DNA of 64,000 nucleotides from Erigeron canadensis (Eukaryota > Streptophyta > Magnoliopsida > Asterales > Asteraceae). Of this stretch, positions 37,001 through 47,631 are shown in pieces. Made by a program: the position numbers and the translations under genes. Location: the NCBI RefSeq assembly GCF_010389155.1, contig NC_057762.1, forward strand, positions 3,645,513 through 3,709,512, written 5' to 3'. Position 1 is the stretch's first letter. Every line of letters begins with the position of its first letter. The notes under the pieces were generated by a model. The model had not been told where the DNA came from, did no database searches, and was given only the letters and a program-made list of their open reading frames with translations.

Positions 37001-37333
37001 GTTATCTTGTACTCCATTTATGTTCAATATATCAACTTTATTACTCTTAATTATAAGGAATACAAATTTATACTGAAAAATGCTCATACCGCTTGTGTCA
37101 AAGTCAATCTTATAATCTTAAGACAATATAGGTTAGGTCCGTTTATGCTTGATCTAATTATCAGTTATGGATGTTTCTTTTTTTGTAAAATAGTTAAATG
37201 TTCAAAAAAACTTTAGTCTACCTTTTGAAATATTTAGAATTTTCATAACTTGCATGTATTAATCAATATACCAAATTGAAATAGAAAGAAAAGACATACA
37301 AGTGGACAATAGTTCATCCCACCTAATAATCTA

Positions 37334-37690
37334 TCTATACTTCTTAATAAAACAAACAAAACTTTTCTTCTTTAAACCTTTTAAGCTTTAAAAAACCCAT
37401 AGTTAAATAATTAATCTATATACCTAATTAAACTTCTTTAAACTTTTTTAAACTCTTCTTTAAACTTTTTTAAACTTTTCTTCTTTAAACTTCTTTAAAC
37501 TTTTTAAGCTTTATTTTATAATTAATCTATATACCTAATTAAAATACCCTTAATTAAATAATTTTTCACATCAATTCTTCATCTATTAAAACTGATTTTA
37601 TATCAATTAACTTTTTAATAATAACCACACCGCCACCACCCCGTCGCCACAATTACCACACCGCTACCATCGTCTCCGGATCACATAGGC
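37334..37690 (+). mobile_element. Helitron-like element (5' end intact)
   Basis: Begins TCTATACTTCTTAATAAAAC preceded by A, the Helitron 5' signature. It ends in a CACCGCCACC-type GC-rich segment matching the family's 3' part in complement. The interior has short tandem words CTTCTTTAAACTTTTTAAAC at about 37360-37510. The CTAG end is not clear, so it may be truncated. Orientation is opposite to the other copies. Confidence 0.5.
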
Positions 37691-37699
37691 TTTGTCTAA

Positions 37700-38763
37700 G
37701 AATAATAAAAAAGAAAGTAATAAATACTCCTATAACAACCTAAAAATCCTCCTAACTAAATCAACGAACTAAATTAAACACCCGGAGAAATGATAAAAAT
37801 CTATTAAGAAAAATAAGAATTTAATATTTACCAAAGCTTCTTTTCTTTTCAACTGCTCTGTATATTTTTTTTTTCAACTCTCCTTTCTTTTTACTTGTCC
37901 TAGAAACATAAAAGAAAAAGCAAAATCTCCTTTCAACATTGGATAATAACACACACGCGAAAGTGGTTATTGGAAAAATTCGTTTATCTGCTTAGAAACG
38001 GTTGTTGGTGTCGTCTTCTCCATGCATATGATTGGAAATACTCTTTATTGCCATCACGTTGATCGGAAAACGTAACCACCGAAATTCTTCGTAATCACTG
38101 TTGTGATCAAGGCATCAAGCACTTCGTGGGTCAGATTATAGTATTAACAAATCATTGTTCCATTTTGAGGTATTAATTTTGTCTAGATATATATATTTAA
38201 GATGTTTTCGACATCGACTTCAAATTAATATCCAGGAGTAACTACCCATCCCATATTAAATGACTTTTAAATATGAGTTTTTGTTGCTTATCTTGTTTTA
38301 TTTTTATCCATGTTTATATTATAAGAGTAGCTACCTATCCGTGATTTATTCATGTTGTTTACTCCATATAACTGTAAATAACTAAAAACCATGAGACTTT
38401 TGGATAAGTTGCAAACAAATTAGCACGTTTCATTCTCCAGCATAACTATTCGAAGTAAAATTTCTGCTAAAACTGAGGGGATTTAGTTAGTGTGGTGCTA
38501 GTAAATTTTAACATGTTTCTATTATCTACTTAACAATATTACCGTTTTAATTGGAGAGTTTATACGGCTGGGATCAAAAGTAAATTCAATTGGATGATCA
38601 GGATTTAATATTAATAAGACTCACCGGTGGCAATATATATATATAATAAATAAAATAAAAGAACACTAAAAAAATCCATTGTAAGGGAAAAAATAAAATA
38701 AAATAAAAAAAAATCTATCGGTCTCTTGTTTGTTATGTGTTTGCCGCCAGCTTCAAAAAGATC
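37700..38763. other. Upstream region of CSL4
   Basis: No gene supported. A fragment CCTAAAAATCCTCCTAACTAAATCA at about 37739-37764 resembles the GGAAAATGATTAAT-type MITE family but has no clear ends. The CSL4 promoter presumably lies in its right part. Confidence 0.35.
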
Positions 38764-38772
38764 AAACCCTAA
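38764..38772 (+). promoter_or_regulatory. Telo-box upstream of CSL4
   Basis: AAACCCTAA lies 62-70 bp before the CSL4 start codon, the same word as upstream of GCN1. Telo-boxes are common in plant genes for RNA and translation machinery. Confidence 0.5.
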
Positions 38773-38833
38773 TTAAGCTGCTCAATTCACAAAATAATAG
38801 TAATTATTGATTAAAAATACTCAGAAATTAAGA

Positions 38834-41800
38834 ATGCAAGAAAGGTCAGAAGAAGAAGAGATGGTGACACCAGGTGAAATATTGGGGAAAGGAACTGATT
38901 TAATACCAGGAAAGGGAGCATACTTGTCACGTGACAACCACAACACTGTTTACGCTTCTCTCACCGGCCGCCGCTCTCTCATTCCTCCCCCACCCGATTC
39001 TCCAGACCAGGTCTATTCATACATATACATATATTTATATGTATAGATATATATCGTTATAGTTTATATATTTATATACAATAATAACAAAACTCAATCC
39101 TGCTACACAGTAACTGCTTCGAGAAAGACCTCTGGCAATATATTTATATTTTTGTGATATCTACATACTTGCATATTATATGTTGCTTCAAACTTCCGTG
39201 GCATATTTTTGGATATTTTTTAGTGTGCGTAGAATTCGGTGATGTTGAATTATGAGGTAGAGATGAATTAAGTTGTTACTAGACAAATGTCCGCGCGATG
39301 TGGCGGTGGTAGCGGCGTAACAGTGTGATTATTAATGTAAAACTAATTGATACTCCATATAAAAGAGGTAGTGTAAGCACTTTAGTAGTTGAGGGAAAGA
39401 AATATATGTTGTAAATAATTTTATTATAGGTATATTAGGTGCCTAGGTGGAGATATTTAAATTATGAATAAATGACAAGGGTATTTTGTGGTTATCAACT
39501 ACTTAAATTTGAAAAAATTAGAGGGTGTAAGTGCTTTATAATGTAGTATATATATATATATGTATATATATATAAGGGGTAGAGATCCAGAGAGAAGGTT
39601 CTTAAGGAGAGAAGGGAGAGAAGGTTCGTTTTTTTATTTTTTTTAGCTTGTTTTTTTTTACTTTTATTCTTTTTTTCACTTTTCTTATTCTTTTTTTAAT
39701 TAATTCAATCCATAAAAAAATTTTAAGACAACAACAACAACAACAGGACCCAATCCCTGCGCGGGGTATGGGGGAGGTAAGCTGTAGACAGTCTTACCTC
39801 TACACAAAGGTAGAGAGACTGCTTCCATAGGGATCTCCAGCCACAAAGGAGTGCAAGACGGAAAATGAGAAATGTTTAGAAAATCATACCTGTCTGCCGA
39901 GAATCTGAAAAGAAGAAATACCTGTCTGCTGGGTCCGGCTACTATGCGAGTCGAACGTTTATCACTCATGCGTCCTACCGATATCTTAGAAACATGTTTG
40001 ACAATATAAGTACTAATACAAATACGAGCTTGACAATAAAAAATTTTTAAAAAATAAATAAAAATAAAAAATTTCTAACCCGAGTTAGTGAGTTATACAT
40101 GTAAGGGTACGGTACGGGCTTCGCCCTTAAGGATATTAATAAGGGGTAGCTGGTAGGAGTGATAGGTCATAGAGGGTGATAGGTCATAGGGGGTGATCGG
40201 TGATGGGGTGATCTACCTAACAGGCTTCGCCCTTAGCTATTATGGCTCTGCCATAAGCCGAAAGGCTTCGCCTATAGCTTACGGGCTATGCCCTTTGAAA
40301 AAAAAATAATTTTTAAAACTTTTTTAAAATTTTTATATGGAATAAGTTAATTAAAGAGAGAATGAAAAATGTGAAAAAAAGAATAAAAGTCAAGAAAACA
40401 AGTTAATAAAAATAAAAAACGAACCTTGTCTTCCTTCTCTCCTTAAGGTACCTTCTCATTTGATCTCTATCCTATATGTAAGTATCATATGCAAAATTAT
40501 ATTGTTCAATAGAAAAGAAGAGCATAAATACATAATAAACAACTAACAGGATTAGTAGCGTGCTTCTTTACTTTGGTCATACACTTTAATGAGATCTTCG
40601 ATGCTCTGTCTGCATCCTTGACTGGATAATTCATATCTTGCTTGATGAAATTGTGATTGGTGTGTCAATATGTACTTGATTTAATACATGTGGAACTTCG
40701 TGGAAGTCTTTCTCGTTAGTTAGCATGATGTTTTATACACTATCACCCATGTCTTTATCAACAAACCATGCTTGGAACCTTATATGAATTTTGTTAGATA
40801 TTGAGCGGTAATACCACAATTTCCCATCCACGTGTAACAAGAGATATCTAGCCCGATTGCTAAAAAAAGTAACTGCTTTTCAATGTAAAGTACATAGAGC
40901 AAAATATACTTAGAATTTTTATCCATGAAAAGCTTCAACCTCTACCATACTGACAGTTGATGTAAGTTTTAAGTAATGATACTGGTGATACCGGTGAAGG
41001 CATAGTTTTCACATCAAATGGTGGCGGATGAAACTTGGCAGTTTCATCTTTTTCTCTTTCTAGGTATAGAATATCATTTGTACTTTGTAGGAAATGTAAC
41101 TCCCTTCAGTTATTGGTACAAAGATAGAGAGAGAAATATGAAGTTGGTAATGCTAACCTCCATCTGCAATATGTGAACATGACGTTTAGGTGGTTGAAGC
41201 TGAAAGAAACAGTCATGGTAATTTCAGTTCAATTATTTTTATCCCATCTTTGTTATATGTACATTATGTTCCCAGTTAATGGCTCTTTTGAAACAACCCT
41301 GAGATCCACATTTTCATCCATACTGGATCTTAAAGAATAGGGCTATGCAATTTGAAGGGAATAAGCCAAATGATAAGAGTCATGGACGAACAAAGCGTCG
41401 AATGGAAGTTGCTATCTTCCACACAGGCTATTCGGACACCTGAGCTCATAGAGGTGTCTACTATATAGGTGACAAAATTCATATAAAATTTCCGATGGCA
41501 GGGGATGTTAATGGAAGCAAGAGTGCTACAGTAAAAGGATGTCCTAAACCGTCTAATAGGAGAATAGACTTCCATGTTTATCAAAGCAAGGGCATGTTGC
41601 CACAAACACAACTTCACCGATTAAAATCTGAAGCATGCCATCAGGGATGGATTTGTGAAGGTCAAAGAATAAGATCCCACTTTGACTATTGAAGTTTTTG
41701 ATGATCATGTTAACTGCACTTTTAGTAAAAGTTAATTAATATCTCTATGTATTTTCAGCATATTGATTGTTTTGTATTATGTGATGTTTTTGTTTTACAT

Positions 41801-43940
41801 CTTGGTTGCTATATTGAGTTCCCGGTCTTTCTACCATAGCACCATTTATCCTTCCTTTTTCATTGAAATATTGCTTTATGGTTCTCTTTTCCCTTTTGTT
41901 CTAATTTATTTATTCGAATAATATTCCAGAGGCCAATCGTTGAAGTGATTGGACACAAAGCCCATGGTCCTGTTCCCGAGCCAGGTTGTGTTGTTATTGC
42001 ACGAGTAAGTATCTTTAGTATTATGCTCTCTTTGAAGGGAATTTTGGTCATATTTTAAACATCTCGTCTCTTTATCAAAAAATGCGTATGAAGAAAACCC
42101 AAATCTTCATCCTCAAATGTCGATCTAATGTATTTTCTTCCTACTTAGATTTTCACCACACAAAAAAATTCATATCACCTTCTGAAATCTCGATGATGAA
42201 ACATTGAACTTGGTAAAGTATTGTATATTTCATTGTGTGTTTTAATCAGTAAGTACAGGCAATATAAATAGGATATATAATTACACTTTAGATCCCTATA
42301 CATGTAGCTGATACATTAATGGTCTAATATGTCTAATAACAAGAATCAGAAACTTCTCAGACATATGCTGTTATGATGAGAATTTATAATCATAACACCA
42401 TATATATATAGCAACTAAATCTATCTCTCATGACGAAAACAGATATTTTTTTTGCTTGATAGTTTTTGCTTCCAGATTAAAATGTTTTGAGTCCATGAGT
42501 TAGATTTATATATAAGTGGATGTGGTAAAATACTTGAAATAGGTAACAAAGGTGATGGCTAGGATGGCTTCAGCAGATATTATGTGTGTTGGTTCAAAAT
42601 CAGTTCGAGAAAAGTTTTCTGGTATCATCAGGTAATCACCTAGTCTCAATCTCTTTTGGAGTGATCTAAAGAATCAACACTCTTTTTTAGAATTTAGTAG
42701 TGATTATATTTCACAAAGATGCATGCCTTTTTGTCCCACAATCAATCTGCATAGTCTAAATTCTGTAAACTTTTTATATGTTAAGGCAACAAGACGTCAG
42801 AGCAACCGAGATTGACAAAGTAGACATGCATACATCCTTCCGTCCTGGTGACATTGTGAAAGCTTCAGTCGTATCCTTTGTTTTATCTTTTTTTTTTCGC
42901 AAATCAATATCTGTATTTCTTTTTTTTTTCAGCAATGAACCATCGATATGTTGCAAATTTGCAATGTTGTCAATTTGTCTCGTTTTAACTTAATTTTTTG
43001 TCGATAAGATCTCTTTGGGAGATGCTCGTGCATATCATCTTTCTACTGCACAGAATGAGCTGGGTGTTGTATCAGCAGAAAGCATGGCAGGTAACAGCTC
43101 TTTTTCGCTTTATAAGTAGTTCTCTTCTAGCTTAATTTCATGGCAATGGTTCATAATGGGCATTATATGGTCAATTTTTAATTATTTGTTTTACATATGT
43201 CAATATGTGTGAGTTGAATGGGTAAGAACAAAACAAGTTACTGCTACAGCTTTAACTTTAAGTCCATAGCATTGATAACTGATAAGTTTCCAAATTAATC
43301 ATTGATAGAAGATTAATTATGATAAGAAACATATTCTGATTATAAAAACAGTTTTTTTGCTTTATATATGATAGTTGCTTCTTTGATCATAATAGTCAGT
43401 GTCAACTTCAAGCCATTTACTTATGGGTGGGTTAATTTGGGATGTGTTTTTATTTTAAATGAGTTGATTGAATAGTCAAAACGGTTAATTCACCCAAAGG
43501 TTACTCTTAGATACATAAACAAGTGAAGGGGTTAAAGTTGTAACTCAGCTTAACTTAATGATTTTATGATTCAAAAAACAGTTAAGGGGTAGAAATGATT
43601 ATCGGGCCAAAGTTAAGGAAATAAAACATTACTAACCCTTTAATGTTCTATAGTAATGATGTTTTTGTTATCATACTTGACTCTAATTATTTATATTTCG
43701 TGAGCCAACCAGCTTCAGTCCATTTTGCCATCTCTACACGCTTTAGGAACTAAAATACGGAGTAACTTACATTGCTAGCCAGTTTCTAATCTTGAAACAA
43801 ACAAAAAAAGTGTTGTTGGTAAATGGATTTTCTGGTGCTGTTTTGTAGGGGGGACAATGGTTCCAATCAGTTGGACAGAGATGCAGTGTCCACTGACAGG
43901 CCAAATCGAGCAGAGAAAAGTTGCTAAAGTTGGAGCCTGA
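38834..43940 (+). CDS. CSL4: Exosome complex component CSL4
   Basis: S1-domain cap subunit of the RNA exosome, which carries out 3'-5' RNA processing and decay in nucleus and cytoplasm. Six exons (38834-39010, 41930-42004, 42543-42631, 42786-42870, 43009-43090, 43849-43940) join into 199 codons plus stop, close to the known plant length. The N-terminal domain has MVTPGEILGKG and GKGAYLS; the S1 fold covers about residues 60-155 (VVIARVTKVMARMASADIM, FRPGDIVKASV, GDARAYHLSTAQ). The C-terminal part (MQCPLTGQIEQRKVAKVGA) corresponds to the zinc-ribbon-like domain with most cysteines lost, as in many eukaryotes. The ATG at 38834 is chosen; an upstream TTG is not a start. Intron 1 is 2.9 kb and full of mobile DNA; intron 4 is U12-type. 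Confidence 0.95.
39279..39550 (-). mobile_element. Non-autonomous Helitron (CSL4 intron 1)
   Basis: On the minus strand it ends CCACATCGCGCGGACATTTG then TCTAG followed by T (hairpin, CTAG, T). The 5' end (TATACTACATTATAAAGCAC) is close to the family consensus but merges with a TA microsatellite at about 39547-39574. Internal match to 7517-7795. Confidence 0.6.
39725..39990 (-). mobile_element. TTG-tailed tRNA-derived SINE (TS-like), nested
   Basis: On the minus strand: B-box-like ACGTTCGACTCG, a body with GGAAGCAGTCTCTCTACC and GTAAGACTGTCTACAGC, then CCCCGCGCAGGGATTGGG and a (TTG)n tail. A TTG-repeat tail is the mark of the TS-type plant SINEs. It sits inside the long-TIR element. Partial copies lie at 48690-48778 and 57235-57395. 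Confidence 0.65.
40090..40310. repeat. Cluster of small GC hairpins
   Basis: Contains repeated short palindromes: GGGCTTCGCCC, AGGCTTCGCCC, ATGGCTCTGCCAT, AGGCTTCGCCT and GGGCTATGCCC, all with 3-nt loops, plus direct repeats of GTGATAGGTCATAG. This forms the core between the long terminal repeats described at 39575-40473. Confidence 0.65.
40553..40870 (-). pseudogene. Degraded coding relic, unrecognised
   Basis: The minus strand reads protein-like sequence with breaks: an ARYLLLHVDGKLWYY-like part, a RFQAWFVDKDMGDSV part followed by a stop, and, in another frame, QARYELSSQGCRQSIEDLI and KVYDQSKEARY before a stop. Composition looks genuinely coding, but I cannot name the family. It lies in CSL4 intron 1, just beyond the long-TIR element, and is either a transposon ORF or a captured gene fragment. 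Confidence 0.4.
42871..43008 (+). other. U12-type intron of CSL4 (intron 4)
   Basis: The donor is GTATCCTTT, the exact U12 consensus for GT-AG minor-class introns. It interrupts GTC|ATC between codons (V-I of the conserved KASVISLGDAR). A branch-site-like CGTTTTAAC lies about 20 nt before the acceptor GATAAG; the usual polypyrimidine tract is weak there. Length 138 nt. Confidence 0.75.
43380..43737. mobile_element. GAGGTGGCAA-type MITE (CSL4 intron 5)
   Basis: The right end CCATTTTGCCATCTCTACAC is a close match to the family terminus; the left end is not clear. Confidence 0.35.
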
Positions 43941-45830
43941 AATCTACATTTTTATGTCCAATCTCATTGCAAAAGCTTATCTATTTGGAAGATTAGCCCC
44001 ATATGAATTGAGCCTTGAATCATCAATGGTTTGTTGTCAATGTTGGTAGACAGTTCTGTTACGGTTTGTATATGTAGTCTTTTAATAGTATGGAGATGCT
44101 ACTCAGAACTAGATTTAAGGGCAAGTTTTTGTACCCTTCCCAATTTGATTAGAGTTTTATTTTTTCAGGCCTTATAAATTTAATTGATTGTTAGGCTTTT
44201 CGTTCCCCGACTTTATTATGGGTGTTTAGATTTCAGATTTGCTCTTTTGCAGTGGTTATTGTGACCTAAGAATCATAACCGAATGATTGGTAACATTATA
44301 CTCTACTCTCATTCCTTGTTTACGACACATTATCCCTGGTAACCAGGTGGGCGAAATAGTTCTTTATGGGTCTTGAACGTTTCTTTTTTAACGGTTATTG
44401 AATGTTTTGATGTTTCTGACTATACTCTACGCTTTATTGTAGCATGACATAAAAAGAAGTCTGGTTGGTTATTGAATGTTTTGACGTTTAATGACACAAT
44501 TGATTGATGTCTTGTTAACTTTATAGCTCAATAAAAACAGGTTAGGGTACAAAAAATTGGTTGGTCTGGGAAAAAAGTCCTTAGAATTGCCAACCAAGCG
44601 AATATTATACTTTGTATACAAATTCAAAAGGTTTTGTACATTATAGTAAATTTAACCTAAAATATAACTTTTTTGTTATGCCATTTGCTCTTCAAATTCT
44701 GAAGTTTGTGACATAGAAATATAGTATAATGAAAGAAAAACTTACCACACAAATGAGTTCGGTCCTATGAGTTTCGGTCCTTACTAAATGAGTCAAGATC
44801 TGTCTTCATTTAGTTTTGTCATTGACTTGTAATAAAAAGAAAAAAAAATAAAAAAACTTACAATACAAGATAAAATGGTTGGCTGTTATGTTGGCCACTT
44901 ACTTCATGAATGTCTACTATGTGACCAACACGAAGAGATCCACCAACATTTGTTCTATGGAATGCACTTACTCTATACAAGTGTAAATCCCGATTAAAAA
45001 GCTTTCTAAGTTAAAGATTGTCCTTAACCTTTGGCAAGACAATAGCTTGAAATAGAAGTCGAAGAGCAAGGATATTATGGAATCATTAGTATTTAGTAGA
45101 CTCGTTTTTTATGCATCGGCTTGCTTAATATGGTAAATAAAAGATAATAGACCACACGTTCACACTAAAAAAACCTCAACAGACAGTAAGTCAATTTTAT
45201 CAATCGATACATGTATACATTTCATAAAACTTTTTTTCTCTTGGATTAAAATGAAATGAGAGTCTTCAATAAGCTAAAGAGCTACGGAAAATCCCTATCA
45301 CACATCTATTCAAGAGCATAAGTGAATTCAACTCACGGGTAAGGAGAGACCGATCCTAACGACTTGTAGCCTGGTAATAGAATTTTGATATATTTTATAC
45401 TACATATATTAACCAAAATAGAAGAAAGAACCTAGCTCCAAGAAGAAGAATAGGCCCCCTTTCGAGATTTTTTAAGCCCTCACGAGCTCAAATGTCTTGA
45501 TCTGCTAATGTTCAATAGGCTACAGCTTTTTATTGTGCTAAACTTGAAATTTTTGGAAGTCCCTTCATCGCATTGTAATTTTCGTTATGTATAAGACTTT
45601 ACCGTGGTAAACCCAATACCAAAAATAGAAAAAGTATATATATAAAATAATAATTAAAAAAAGAAATAGAAAAAGATATTTTAGTTATTTTTAATTTTTC
45701 AGAAAACGAAAAGAGTTTTCCATTTCAAGAAAACAAAAAAAGACTTTAAAAATACATTCAAAAACTTTATAATTAATTAAGTGGGTGGGACGAAGCAAGG
45801 GATGACAGGGCCGGGATGTAGAGAGAGAGC
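43941..45830. other. CSL4 3' UTR and intergenic spacer
   Basis: The first 200-300 bp are probably the CSL4 3' UTR. The rest is AT-rich with no gene, RNA or clear transposon terminus that I could support. Confidence 0.4.
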
Positions 45831-45837
45831 TAATATA

Positions 45838-46019
45838 AGGGTAATGATCAATTCTTCTAAGTTATTAGTCTAAAAATCTTCCTAATTAATAGGATTATGA
45901 CATGTAAAAAAATCAGAGAGTGAAATTAGAAAAAATAATTAGTGATATCTACATGTCACAATTTAAAGTTATTAGGACGATTTTTAGGTTAATATTTTTA
46001 GAGGATAAATCATTTTCCT
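45838..46019. mobile_element. GGAAAATGATTAAT-type MITE with TAATATA flanks
   Basis: Left AGGGTAATGATCAATTCTTC and right AGGATAAATCATTTTCCT are inverse complements with some mismatches. The element (182 bp) is flanked by TAATATA at 45831-45837 and 46020-46026. Internally it has the family phrases TAAAAATCTTCCTAA and GACATGT. Related copies: 48213-48378, 58231-58696 and 63888-64000. Confidence 0.65.
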
Positions 46020-46240
46020 TAATATAATTTTTTTTTTAATTTGAAAAATCAAAATTAAAAAGTGAAAAATAAAGAAAAATGTTTTTTAATTTTCCATGAA
46101 AAATAGAAAAGTATTTCTATGTTTTTAAAAGTTATAATTTTATCACGGTTTTTTATTTTTCACATTTCTTTTTAAACAAAAAAGAAAAACAAGGGTGTTG
46201 ATTAACTCAAATCGAGGGGGACTAAATTTGCAATTTTATC

Positions 46241-46252
46241 TTTCCGCCCGCC
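46241..46252 (+). promoter_or_regulatory. E2F-like GC motif upstream of CDT1
   Basis: TTTCCGCCCGCC lies about 150 bp before the end of the presumed CDT1 5' leader. It resembles, but does not exactly match, the E2F site TTTCCCGCC; CDT1 is a known E2F target in plants. Suggestive only. Confidence 0.25.
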
Positions 46253-46395
46253 TGTCCGCTCACTCAAATTCCCTCTCTTTTGCCCCCCCTTTTTTTTAAT
46301 TTCTTTATCTCCCCCAAACTATTCACTGCCGCTGTACATCTTAAATCCAAAATCTTTCAAACTTCAATTTCATTTCAATCAATATATACACCCAG
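46253..46395 (+). other. CDT1: Presumed 5' UTR exon of CDT1
   Basis: A CT-rich leader ends CACCCAG|GTACAT at 46395, a good donor, and the coding exon is preceded by an acceptor (CTTAAAG at 47629). This gives a 5' UTR intron of about 1.2 kb. The transcription start is not known. Confidence 0.4.
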
Positions 46396-47631
46396 GTACA
46401 TCTCTCCCCATTTTTCTTTCTTTCATTATATATATTTCATTATTATACAATAATAATTTATTACAAGTATAAATATATAAAATATAGTATATAGGTTTTT
46501 ACCTGTTCGTTAAGCCTCACCATTTTTTGTTCAATCTTTATGTTATAATTATGCATTTAGTTATTTGTAGTTGATAATTCTTTGTTATTATTACTAAAGT
46601 TATTACCTTTATTGTTCCGAAAGTTAAAATCCGTATTTTCTTTCTTTCGAAAATGCCTTTATCTGAAAACCTTAAATGACTAATTATTTAAAAACTGTAT
46701 ATAGTTTTAGGCATCAATTTGATTATTTTTATTTAAAAAAAGAATTTCAATTTTTTTTTCATGTGAGAGAGGCTATGTAACATTTTTATTGGACGCGGAA
46801 AGAAGTGACATGCCGTGTTTAGATTACGCGTATCTGGTTGGTGTTTCTTTTTGAAAGGTATAAGTATAATAGTTTGAAATAAGAGTGGCAACAATGGTTG
46901 ATAGATTTACACTTTTAGATGACGTTTTTAAGTTTTCACATGACACGGACGGTATTTAGGATTGTGTTTTCAAAACAGATTTTGTGTTCAAGAGACGATT
47001 TTTTGTTTAGATAAAAGGCAGACAATCACTTTTAAATGGTTTATAGAACACTATTATAGGAGTATTTTCAGTTTTGCAAAAAATCGGATAATCTTTCTTT
47101 AAACACAATCCCAAAAGATGCTCTCGAAATATTCATGAATTGGTTAATACATAGCTGGACAATTGCTGCTTTTCAGACTACCAGACTTGTACTCATGGCA
47201 GAATCGAACAGAAGCTGTGTGTGTTTATAGATTTGTGGTATGCGTTTGATGTGGGTTGTGCTGTTTATATGGGTGGAAAAGCAAGGGATGTTGGGTTACG
47301 AGAATATGAAATGCAGAGCTGAGATCATTGAGTTCTGCCATTCCTAAATTATAGGACCATTGCCTTAAAGTTGCGAGTAAAAGATAAATCACTAATGATA
47401 TAATTGAACTTTATGCTATACTTCATCACTAGGTTGCTAATCTGTCTGTCTTTTACATGTTTTTGTTTACTTAGATAATATGCTTGTTATGAATAGAATG
47501 AAGTGAAAATCGTGTTCCTGCCAATGCACTTTTGTAGTGTTGTACACACTTTCTTTTTACCCTTTTATGAGTTGATTATGTTTATAGATTTTAGATTCTT
47601 ATCTGTGTACTTTACTGTTATTCTTAAAGTC

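Larger units (their letters stand above)
39575..40473. mobile_element. Long-TIR (MULE-like) element in CSL4 intron 1
   Basis: Two arms of about 150 bp are inverted repeats: left 39575-39725 (starts AGGGGTAGAGATCCAGAGAG, contains GGTTCTTAAGGAGAG, then T-rich) and right 40315-40473 (ends CTTCTCATTTGATCTCTATC CT, contains CTCCTTAAGGTACC). Arm-internal words such as CTTGTTTT, CTTTTATTC and TTTTTCAC are all mirrored. Long TIRs are typical of Mutator-like elements. No transposase. The 9-bp flanks (ATATATATA and ATATGTAAG) agree only partly. A SINE is nested inside. Confidence 0.65.

Noticed and set aside
38807..38833. Upstream TTG extension of the CSL4 frame
   Set aside because: Not an ATG; plant nuclear genes start at ATG, and the ATG at 38834 gives the expected N-terminus.
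41330..41692. Open frames on both strands in CSL4 intron 1
   Set aside because: No recognised domain on either strand and no splice signals joining them to CSL4; left as possible transposon debris.
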